A stretch of DNA of 64,000 bases, from the NCBI GenBank assembly GCA_014549065.1, contig JACDOX010000119.1, forward strand, positions 682,001-746,000. Reading direction: 5' to 3'. Positions within the stretch are counted from its first letter, which is position 1. Every line of letters begins with the position of its first letter. The notes beneath the pieces were generated by a model, which worked only from the letters and a program-made list of their open reading frames with translations, was not told the DNA's origin and did not search any database. Shown here piece by piece: positions 13,501 through 25,500 of this stretch. This DNA comes from Cardinalis cardinalis. Its lineage: Eukaryota; Chordata; Aves; Passeriformes; Cardinalidae. Position numbers and translations under genes: made by a program.

Positions 13501-16500
13501 CAGGTCAGCCCAATTCTGTCATACATCTTGTTCGTGGCATTATTTTGTTAAGCTGGTCTTGAGGTATTTAGGATATTACAAGAGATTTGGAATAAAAAAT
13601 ACAATGTCATGTACATAAATTATAATATCTTGTAGTTTTTTCTCATGGATTACTGTCATAAAATATATGAAATATATTCAGTTTCTCAAGGGCAGTTAAT
13701 TAACCTGCTCATTTGGGTTTTTTTCACCAGTTGTTNCCTTTGTGTAGGCAAAAGAGCAGCACTTTATCTGTCTAAAGAAATTAGTAGGTACAGCTTTAGG
13801 AAACTATTTCAACTCTTTGGAAATAATCAGAATGGCCTGGCTTGGAAAGGAACTTTATAAGATCATCCATGACCCTCTGCTATAGGCAGGGATAATTTCC
13901 ACTATCCAGGTTGTCCAAAGCCCCATCCAACCAGGCTTTGAGCACTTCATAGCATGATGAACTGAGTGGCAGTTTTTCAGAAGCAGTGTTTGGAATAGAA
14001 TTGTATTTTTCAAAAAAAAATACAATTTAGAGCTTTATTATGAAGCCCCAGTCAATATTTATTCAAAAAATTTAAAAGACACAAAATCTTCTTTCAGAGG
14101 GAGACCATATGGAACTTTTAGGCATTTATTTTATGGTAAGGCATAACATTTTATGTTAAGTTAATAGTACTAAATGACACCTCAGTTNAGTTCATCCATA
14201 TAATGCTGTGCTGAATTTTAAGTGTCTCATCCATCAAAGTGCATAAATAACAAAGCCCTGTTTTTCCCTTGCACAAGCCCTATTCTTGTTTCCTCCTTGT
14301 CCTTGTTGACATAATCATGTTCTCTTGAAGGAGTATCTCGTCATGTGAAGGTACAGAAAAAAGCCATCTCTTAAACACCACTCAAAAACTATTAATTGTT
14401 GCAACTAAATATGTGGCTAACAATTAAATCACGTACTCTTCATTAAGATGGAGTCTTCTGCAAACAGTGAATGAAATTCAGCTGCAGGCTCAGGTTGCTA
14501 AAAGAGATTTTTTTTTGCCATCACAGGAATTGTGTGATCAGTGGTTACAGCCAACACAGAACTCTGCACTTTGAGGCTGAAAAAGTGCATTATATTCATA
14601 TGCACTTTGTTGCTTTTGAACTCTAATTATTCTGGCTTTAAGCGCAGGTAGACCATGAATACACCACAAGACTTGTAGGAAATGTCATATCCATGCAGAA
14701 CTCACTTATGGCAATAAGGAAAGCTGTATCAGGACTGTGGCCTCCTCCCAGAAATGTGTACTCAGGNTTTGGCCTCTCAAGTGCACATGAAGCTGATGGA
14801 AAAAATATTTTTCCTTCTATAATATAAGCGCTTTCTGTGCTTATCTGGAAAAGGGCAAACCTTTCACCCTTCCTGGTATCAATTTAAAATGTCTCCAAAA
14901 TATGATTTTTGTAAAACAAAGTGTAAAATTATAAAATGTCACTTGCAAATGAGACCCTAACAGCAGTAGGATTTGCTTCCCAGCAAAGGTTGTGTCTGAT
15001 AAACTATGCAGAAATATTCAGGAAGAAATTGCTTTGTGCATCCAAGTTCAAATTTATCCTCAGAGTGTTTGGTTGAAGTTCTGCTTGGCAAGGACTGACT
15101 CTCCTTTTTGTGTATTCCTTCTGCTTATGGCAGCTCTAGTGCTGTATCTCTGAAGTTTTGTTTTATCCCCAGGAAAGATAAACTTGGGCTTTTATGTGGT
15201 GTTGCACTGATTTGATTACTAGTAACATAAAAAATGACTTACAAAATATGTGTGTAAAAAGCTTCCCATAAACTGAGATACCATGACATCCTCCATACCA
15301 TTGTTTTAAAGGTTTATTTTCCAAGTTCCAATGTGGATTATTAACAGACAGGGCCATGACCGTGTTTTCCCTTGCACGTATGTATCTGCACCAGAAGGAA
15401 ATGTTTGCATTTCATAAAAGCAGCCTGAAGCGAGATCAAAATGAATGTCCAGTCATAGCATACACAAAAGATGTTGTGTTTTAAAGACAAGATTATTATG
15501 TCTTTGAAATTAAAATAGTTGTCTACATCCAACTGAATGACAAGATAAGGAAAGCCTGCAAATTATAATACTAGGCCTTTGTTAGTTCAAAAATAAATAA
15601 TTTTACACAAGCCTGCTAGCTCTTTACAGTGTCTTCCTGTAAATTTGCTCCTCTGAATTTAGAACAGAGAACTTTTTAAAGAAGTATTGGGAAACTCTGA
15701 GAAGGTCCAACGCTGATTTCCTTTTTATTTTTACTGTGCAAAGAAAATGGGCCATGGTCAACATTTTTATAGTCATTCTTCGAGGACTGGGTCCAGCTCT
15801 CCCTATCTGAGGTTTAGATTCTGGATGGTAACTTTTAGGCACAGGCTTAGCTGCTTTTTCTGTTTTCTTAATTTTTTTTTCTTCCTTTTTTCCTTTCATT
15901 GTGGTTTCTCATGAGCATAATGTTGAATACTACATGGAGATCCTGGCAATTTTCCTAACCATGGTGTAAATGTTTTTGTTTCTGTATATCAAAGTACTGC
16001 CAAGAACAGGGCACTTAGGCTTCTTTAGCACCAAAGTGAGCAGTTTCTGATGTTCACCTACTAACCTAAAATATCCTGACTCTATTCCTGCAGACAGCAG
16101 AGCAAACACACTAAAACNACTCCAGTCACTTGAACTTTACACCTGGAGGTGAAATGGCAATGAGTGTGTTGGGTGTTTTCCAGCCCCTGAGCTCGTGCAT
16201 TGGCACTGCAGAGNTGTCAGAGTGAAAATGTCAGCCCTTGAGCAGCTAATGCAATGCCATGAGACATGATGAGGGTTGGGTGAGATGCTCTGCATCCGAC
16301 GTGCCTGTGCCGGGTTCCCACTTTCAGCCCGGCAGGATTCAATGGCTGCAGTGTTCTGCACGGGGCTCAAAGCAAAAGGACATCACATGAAATCCCCACC
16401 ACCTCCAGAATAAAAGAAAAAAATCATGCTGGGGAACCTAAACAATTGAGATTCTCACAGTTTCCCACATGTGTGGCTGCTGGCCAAGAGTTTTTTTTTT

Positions 16501-19500
16501 TCCTGAGACAGTTCCAGCTGCCATATTTAGGAAGCCAAAAATGCTCTTTTGGTACAAGATGGCTTTAGTAAAATAAGCAGTACCTCAGGCCCCAAATGCA
16601 TGCTTAGATGTTAAAATTATGTGCTTACAGTGAGACAGAGACATACTTTTATCAGGATTAGCTTTTTACACAGTGTGAAGTGTATCCAAACTTACCAAAT
16701 TACAAACCAGTCCTCCTCTTATTTTATATAAAAAACATAATGTCAGACATAGGTGACTCATAAGCAGAGAGAGTTTATGAACATAGTCCAGGATTGAGTT
16801 CAGTGTGGTGGTTTTGTCCAAATGAGGATGGACACAACTATCTGATAGTTTTTATAGCATAATAGAAAACCAGCTAAATCTGCCTTTTTGCTGAGCTGAG
16901 GAGCCTGAGTGGGGTTTCCCTTCTGACTGTTATAGAGGTAACCACTGTCTTGTAAAATGTGAGGCAGTAAAAACTGCATCCTGCAACAGCTCTGCAGGGC
17001 CCTAAAATGTCTAAGTTGGCCTGTTACCACTTCCAGTTCAGTGCAGTAGGCAAATCTGATTTATGTTTTTTAAAATAATCTTTTAATAATTTTCTTGTTG
17101 TATTACAGACCACGGACAAAATGATGCAAAACCGTTTAATAAAATGTCATAAACTCAGCATGTCTAGTATTCCATTTACAGCACAATACCATAGCAAATC
17201 TGATGATTTAAGGTCTCTTGTTAAAAGATGATTGAAAATGAATGTTTGCACAAGCATTTGTTAGGCTACAAATATTCAAAAATACACCAGTGGTCTCCAG
17301 GACGTTTGTAGTAATTTAGTACCAACCANCACTTTTTTTTTAGGATGTGGTTTTAATCTGATGTCTTTTTTCAAAAGCAGGAACAAGAGACAAGCTATAC
17401 AATTCTGAGAGCCAGGGGCACCAACGTGACCATCAGTGGCCTCAAGCCTGACACCACCTATGTCTTCCAAATCCGAGCCAGGACTGCAGCTGGATACGGC
17501 ACCAGCAGCCGCAAGTTTGAGTTTGAGACCAGCCCAGACTGTATGTATCTGTTCAAAAGGTTTTTGCTGACATCCTGCCCAGTTCCTGACTGATCTCAAT
17601 GGCTGCTTTCACTCCTTCTCTAGCTGAGGAAATGTGTCTCATAACTATTTATGATGTGTCTTTCTTGGTAGCACTGCTGGATAACTTTATGGTTTATCAT
17701 TAAACGTGAAACAGGCTGCAAAGAAAGTTCTATCCCAGAACTATCACAGGTGGTGTTTTCTTCCATTCCCTGCCCTACTTCTACCTCAGGCCAGAACTTG
17801 CTAGACTGTGGCTCTTGCTGAGGGAGGAGATGTGATAGAAAAACAAAGAGTAGTGTCAAGCCAAATCTTTCACCCTGATTCTGTGTATATTTGAGATATG
17901 TTATGTATTTCATCCCCACTTCTTCCTTCTCCACCCCAGCTCTTATTCTGAAAGGCAAATAAGTTTCATGTTTAGAAAAAAGAGTTAAAAATTGCTGTTA
18001 TGGTGACTTGCAGCTTTGGTGTTCTAGTTGAAACTAGAACTCAATGTAGGACAATTACAGTAAGGAGGTAACAATCAGATAAAAAAATGAAGTTTAGAGG
18101 TTAATGAGTTTTCTCTGCAAAGTAATGTTACCAAAAGAAGGGGAAATTGAAAAAATAGGAATGTGGAAGGAGACTGGGGTGCACATCTCAATAAGAAGCA
18201 TACAAATTACACAGATGACCAAAAAATGGCATAAGTTTGTTGCTGTGTTACCCNGTTATCATAACTAGGTGCAGCTGTTGGTATGTAACAGGCACAGATG
18301 GGGATGGTGTGACCCTCAACAGAGGCTCTCTAACTTGTGTGGGCCAGGAATGGTAGCTGGAGACTGGTTCTCACACCAAAGGTCTAAAGCCATCCTGTCA
18401 TTTTGTAANAGTTCATTTTGTAAAGTTCCATGCTCAGGGACCACAGGGAGTTACCCAAAATAAGGCAGAAAATAGCCCTTATTTTCTCTGTAGACATCTG
18501 TGCCTGTGTGCCCTGGCTTTCCACAACCTTCATGTGGATATTGTNAGGCTTAACTGGGAAACTTAGCTCCTGAAAGCACTTTCCATCATACAGAAGGGGA
18601 AGTGAAGGTGATGATTATGGGATTTCTTGCCAAGGAAATGTTCCTTACTGAGCATGACATAAAGTATGTATGGCATACATGACATGTATCTTTGTATTTA
18701 TGTATATTTTTTATATTAGCATCAGTTTGCCAGCAGTTGCTACAATTAGCAAGAGTAACAACTGAGAGTAGCAGAAACAACTTTCATAAATTGGCAAAGA
18801 TGGCTGGAATCTCATGTTTTCTTCCTTTGTATTTATTTGTTTGATGAAAAATTATGTCCTGGATTAAATATCTGCNGGGAGACCAAATGCTATATAATGA
18901 TGTCTGTCCCCTATGTGCATGTAAATTCTGATGTCACCAATGAGCTGTGTATGTGTGTGTGAGGTTATTTACATGNTTTTGTGTTGCCTTTGCAGCCTTC
19001 TCCATTTCCAGTGAGAACAGCCAGGTGGTGCTGATTGCCATTTCAGCAGCAGTGGCCATCATCCTCCTCACAGTGGTGGTGTATGTCCTGATTGGGAGGT
19101 GAGTCTGGGGTCTGATTTGCACGTTTTCTCCTGTTGCCCCATCCCAGGGGGGCCTGGTGACAGTGGCACATGGGGTGTCCTGGTGTGGCTGCTTTTCAAT
19201 CCTTTTTCTGCTGCCCAGGAGCTCCAAACACTGCTCACAGTCAGTAATGAGCCCGCTCACGTTAGCAGCCCAANTCATGCAGCAGTTGTTAAAAAATGCT
19301 ATAAACACATTCTCAGGCAATTGTAAAATTAAACTGTAGGGGTCAAAAATCAACAAATCCTCTCATTAGCCAATTTCCTCAAATTCCCTGAGAACATCGC
19401 ATGCCTCTATAGGGCACAGAGAATGTAAATATCATTAAACTTTCAAACAGGCTTTTAATTGTGCAGGGAAAACATTCTATTCTGTTTCCACCTGCAGTTA

Positions 19501-22500
19501 ACACATAAAATTCTCTGTATTAATTTTTTTTTCTCTTTGCTTGTAGATTCTGTGGATACAAAAAGTCTAAACATGGCACTGATGAGAAAAGGCTGCATTT
19601 TGGGAACGGCCATTGTAAGTTACTGAAGCCTTTTAATGCTTCTGTTGAATTCCTCCCCTAGGTAACTGATATTTTTCAATTAAAAAAAAAAAGTAGAACC
19701 ATACCTCACTTAAACCAAGGTGAAATTAGGAAGAGAATTATCCCTTCTCTTGTGGGTAAGGGGATTTTCNCCAAACAATTATTCTTTATTTCAACTTCTT
19801 TCATCTGTGTTCAGGTTACCAATGAGCAAAACATCCCTGTCTATGTTCAAACAATGCNTGCGGTTGGAATTATGATATTTATCCTGCTGTGCAGCACTGA
19901 AATCCAGAGTACAACCGCAGCTTCCTCATTATATAAAGTCTAAGAAATATATTTTCCTTTCCCAAAGCAAAATATAAATAAATTAAACCCATCTTGATGA
20001 ACACTAAAGCTGCTGTGAAAATTGCTTGCTTGAAAAAGTTCACCTACAAATAATTTTAATAATCTGATTGTGGATCCCCTTTGCAAAGTGCATAATTTTG
20101 TTACACTTTTCCATAGCAGAGCTGTGGATCCTGAAGGTTGGCTCACAGGCAAATCTCCATCCATACACCCTTTAAAACAGGAAAAAAATTAATTTTGGAG
20201 CAGGAGAAGCTGAGGGGAAAAGAAGGTGATAGCCTAATTCCTATCAGGAATGGNAGGATTACTTAGTTGGTTTTTCATTTAATCACCGTACTTTGGATTT
20301 TTAAATCTTTACAGGTAAAGATAAGGCCCCTAATAGACACCAAGACAAGAAAATCTTTTTTTGCACCGACATAATTCTTGATGTCTAATGAGGCTTTGTT
20401 TAATAAGAAGCAGTAGCTCACCTTTGTTTCAGCTCCAGATGAGTGTCCTGCTANACCCTGTAAACCGTGGTTGAACCGTGTATTTCCTTTGTTTAGCATG
20501 TTGTAACATTAATATCTGTGGGGTTTTTTGCACACAANGTTGGCACTCTGCTATTTGCAAGAAAAGAGCTGCTGGTACCATAATCAGGTGGCCCCTCCCC
20601 AAATATAAGTGAATTAACATTTTAATGAGGGATTTACCTGCAGTAGCTGGAAATTAGAGCTGCTTCCCAATCCTCGTGACAATGGAATAACTGTTCTCTG
20701 ACTGTTCAAATTATTATGCTTTAAAGTTTCCTGCCTCTCCTTATCTCCAGAGAGCCAAGAGCAGGAATATCCACGATTTCTGTCTCCTTCCCAGCACTGT
20801 CAGGGGATACACAAGCTGCAGCCCAACAACTGCTAACCAGCTATTCTCAAAAAAATCTCTAAGGTTACATGTGGCCTATAGAATTAATGCTTCATCATCC
20901 AAATTTAATGAGGTTATAAAATAAAAGCAGCCAGTAAAATAAGTGTCACAGACAAACAACAGGTCAAAATTTGCTCTCCTTACTCCCACACAATGGAAAG
21001 TTGCAATCACTATTCTTAAACATGGCAGTGCTGTTAAATTCCTGTGGATTAAATTGCTTTTAATTTGGCTTTAGATATTTATGTACTGTTTTCTGAGTAG
21101 TGCCATAATGATTCACTATGCAGTAAGACCAGAGCCAATCATGGGCCTGGTATGTCTGTTAGAAGTTCTNGAAAATTATTTATTATGGATTTTGCAGATA
21201 TTTTTCTGTTAGAATTTGTAAGTATGTACCTGTGTGGCTGTTGAAATTTTCAATCTACCAAATTACAGTCATTCCCAAAGAGAAGGAAAATTGCTCCCAT
21301 GAACTAAAAAAGGACAAAGTAACTTCCATGGCTGTTGTAAACTNACAGCATCTTATACACAGCAGCTGGTTTATTTCAGTCAGTTTACTCTGAATTACTT
21401 TTAAAAAGGCTCCAGCCATGAGCTATTCCCTGCAGCCTTATTACAAATCCTATAATATTACTTCAAAGGAACAAAAATGTTTCACCTCCTCAGATCCTCT
21501 CCCTTTGCCTCCTCTGGCTGGGCCTTTTTATTTTTTTGCTANCTTTAGGGCAATTTGTGCCGTTAAAATGAAAATGTAAATTATTATGTTTGCACAGAAT
21601 GAGCTGTAAAGTAGTGCAGCTTAACACATGTGCACGTGTTTATTATCTGTATTTCATGACAGAACCCAGTTACTGCACAGGCTGCCCTTAATTATTGGTG
21701 TGAAGGGATTATTCTCCTTGCAGCCACCATCACCTGATCTTGGGAACCTCCGGGGTCAGCATTAAAAATCCCAAGCCAAAAACCCCACAGTGCAGAAGCT
21801 TTTAATTGTTATTTTTACTGGGGATGTGAGGGGGCCTGTAATGCACATTCAGCATGGACGGNAAGGAGCATTTACAAGATTTTTAACCAACAGCAATATA
21901 CAGCCAATTACTTTTTGTTTTACTTGCAGGTAATTCTGTAATCATCAGGCTCTTGAAGGAAACACAGTTGGCTTTTAAGGCTGTGCACACACAGCCCTTG
22001 TGTTGGGAGCATGGCTCTTACTTTGCTTTGTTTTCAAGGCAATTAGCTTGGGAACTCAGTTTTATCTTTTTTGTTTGTTTGTTGCTGTGTTACCCAGTTA
22101 TCATAACTGGTATGATTATATTCTGAGGCCAATAAATCCTCATAAAATTGNGAGGGTTTTTTTTCTTTTTATACATACACTTTGCATTGTTTGATAAAAC
22201 AATTTTGTGCTCTCAAGGTCCAAAGGTTTTTTTCCCCCATCTTTGCAACCCCAGCAAAAAAATGTTTAACTATTTTTACAGTGAAAAAATTGCTGCAGTA
22301 TAATAATGCTAAGCTGGAAAGGATATTACTGAGTGGGTCAGAGCAGTGTTTGTTGAAGGAGTTAATATCTTTTACAAGACCTACTGGTACAGTTAGGGAA
22401 AGCTGGAATACATGTCTGGGAATGTAGGGTTTGTGTCAGAAGCAGAAAACTTCAAGCTGGGTATTTCACTTTTTGTTAATAAAACATATTCCTGTTGTAA

Positions 22501-25500
22501 AATGAGTACAACAGAGGCAGGCACAGAAGGGACTGGGTGCAAACACAAGCAAGGCTTTGAGCTGGGCAGGGAGAATGAGGCTGTTCTTTGCTTTCAGCAT
22601 TTTTGTTGGAGGCAAAGGTTGGCAATGATCTCTTCCAGCAATCCCTAGCCAAGAAACTCTAGAGGTGCCCAAAATTATAACATGGATGTATGGGGAGCAA
22701 AGCTCTAGAACCAGCCTTTATTCAAGACAATTATCTGCCATCCTTCAATGTTCTGGCAGAGAGATTGAGGCAGGGGTGCATTTTTTTAATGTATAAGTTT
22801 TGTATTATGCATCTTGTTGATTGACTTGGATTAAAAAAAATAGTTAATCTGATTTCTTAATATATTCCTAAGAACATGTCAGGTTGACTGTAGCAACACA
22901 TTTTGTTCCTTGCCCCTTTTTTGTTACTTTGNAAGGGGNCAATTTAAGGCAGCATCTAAATGTTGCCTTAAATTGCAGATATTTGAAATGGGNTGTCACA
23001 CTTCTCTGCACTACATTAGTGTCTNGTTTCATGCTGTACAAAGATTNTGAGGACCCACAAAAAAAAAGAATTTCAAAGGAAATTCTTTCCTTCTTCTTCC
23101 TTCTATTGATTTGGTTTCTATTGTCTCATGAGCTTTTTTNCAAGTCTAAGTAACATTTTCTCTCTGAATTTGTTTTTACACAGTAAAACTCCCAGGTCTG
23201 AGAACTTATGTAGATCCACACACATATGAGGATCCCAACCAAGCTGTGCATGAATTTGCCAAGGAACTGGATGCTTCCAACATATCCATTGATAAAGTAG
23301 TTGGAGCAGGTAATGACCACCATATANACTGAACTAAAGATAGATTTTTGCTGTGTATATACTGTTTTATGTCTTTAGGTTCATAGTTGTGACTGGAAAG
23401 AAAGTGTTCTAGAAAGTCTTCAAATTAGCAGGTCACATTTGCAGCTGATTTCAGTGCAAAGTTAAGGGCACACAATTTTCTACTTCATTTTTTCCTGAAA
23501 GAAAGGAGACAGCAAGACAGCTTCTCAAAGGACACCAAGCCCATACTTGAGTGCAACACTGTTGGAAGGGAAAAGATCATTCTGCCTCACTTCTATGTTT
23601 CTTTTTAAAATCTGTCAGCNCAGAAAATATTAACAACTGTGAAGATGTTTTCTTCGTTTTTTCTCTTTCCCCATAAAAGGACTCTTGACTATTATGCCTT
23701 GAGTGAAACCACAAACTCATTTCATAGCAGTCACCANGCATCCATCAGGCTGCAGTGACCTTTGGCCATTGGATTGATTTTGGTCACTGCTTTGGATTTG
23801 AATTATTGATTTAGGAGGGAAGGGTTGTCTGTCCAATAACTGGTTGTCTGAGCCATAAAGATGCCACAGGTTGTTGGATTTACAGGAAACAAGCTGGTGA
23901 AATGATCAGATTTTGTATCAGAGGAGCCAGATTACAGAAATTCTCATTACACTGAGTGTTGCAATGGAGCATGTAGCTCCTGATGGAATGTGTGCTTGCT
24001 CCTTGAAGTGAAGTGGCAGATTGTCTCATTGAGCCAGGAGATCATGGAGTGTTGCCTTTCCTCCTATATTAAAGCATTTATGAGGAGTACTATTGATTTT
24101 TAATCCATTGAAAAATACTTGTTCCTTTATTACTGATTTTTTTGGCTTCTCTCTAAGTATATGGTTTGAATTAAAACCATGAGATGTGAGAGACAGACTC
24201 TGAGCGCACAGCAAAAGATCTTCAGCTGGAAAAAGTGCAGAACCCAAGGTACTGAACTCAGTGCATCTCCTGAATCACCCAGCAAACAAAAGGAACAGTT
24301 TCCATCCTCTCCTACTGAAGCTACTCAATTGTTGTTNGTTTGAAGTTATTTTATGGAAAGGTGGAATCCTTTCTGGTTTTAATTTTGCCCCACAAGAGTG
24401 CACTGTTCTCTATCATCTTCAGTCAAGGCAGCAAAGCTCTGCTTACTGCACATAGCAGGGAATTTCTGTGAGGATGGAGAAGGAGGAATACTCTTAAATT
24501 TAAGTCCAGGAGCAGTGTGTTTCCTTGTAAGACTTTCAGGAGCCTCACAAATGCAAACTTTCTAGTGCACAATATATGAATCTAAAAAAGGAATTCCTAG
24601 GATCATGCTGTGTTTTACAGCTTGATTGTTCTGACCTGGTTTTGGTTAAGATGCATAGCAGAATAAGAAGGAAACCAAAATTTGTCANATATGGCCTCTG
24701 GAAACAGAGGAGAAGTTTTTGAGAGCCAGGTGTTTTAAAAGCCTCCCTGCTCCACTGCAGTGAGAATCACAGTTTATTCTGGGTTGGAAGGGACCNCCAA
24801 GGATTGTGGAGTCCAACTCTCAAATGAATGGCCCCTACAGGGATTGAACCTGGGCCTTGGCATTANCAACACCCTGCTCAAACCAACTGAGCCAAGGGGC
24901 AGAGGGTTCTTGCAAGCTTTTTAGATTAAAACTTGAACTCAAGCTGTTATACCACCTTTTCTTTGGGCACCATAACTCAATTCATGTAGTCTGGAGCACA
25001 TAAGGCATTATAGTTAACATTTCCTCTTAGCAGTTGCTTGAGATGCNATCAGGAAGAGCCAGGAAGGGAAGAACAGATGAAAATCAGGCCACAGAGGGCT
25101 GGGAGCACCCAAAATGAGTTTGTGACATCACATTGCCCTGCTAGCACCCCCAGCACGTGGTAGCTTTCACATTCAGAGTGCTCTGAGGCAACTTCTTCAG
25201 GAACACTTCTCCCCAAAACCAGAAAGGCATTTCCTGCCTCTTACTGAGTCAATGACTTGTTTGAGTGAATGACTTGGTCTCTTCCTGCCCTTGTCCTTTN
25301 CAAGGCAAGTGTGGATGAAATTATAAAAAAAAAAGACAAGGATTTGAGAAGAAGGGATTCATTTAACTGCCCTGGAGTGTGACGTATGTAATGAGACCTT
25401 CAAGTCAGGCAAGCAGTCTCGACATTCTGAAGTGCTCTGAGCAGTTTTTCACAGCTTTAGCCAGAAGTCTCTGAGAAGAGAGGGCTTTCAGAGCTTACAT

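Larger units (their letters stand above)
10512..17377 (+). other. EPHA3: EPHA3 intron 6
   Basis: 6866-bp GT-AG intron. It holds a CR1 LINE 3' fragment (10705-11140, antisense), an ERV-type LTR fragment (12150-12498, antisense) and a shorter CR1 tail (13828-13948, antisense). The rest is AT-rich unique sequence without recognisable genes. Both LINE pieces and the LTR are antisense to the gene, the orientation commonly tolerated in introns. Confidence 0.9.

Noticed and set aside
18934..19356. 140-codon minus-strand frame across exon 8
   Set aside because: It is the antisense shadow of the transmembrane exon and its flanks; the sense reading is clearly the real one.
24834..24900. Possible tRNA-Ile gene on the minus strand
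   Set aside because: A and B boxes are present, but the cloverleaf is decayed and a CR1-type tail is fused directly to it, so it is a SINE.
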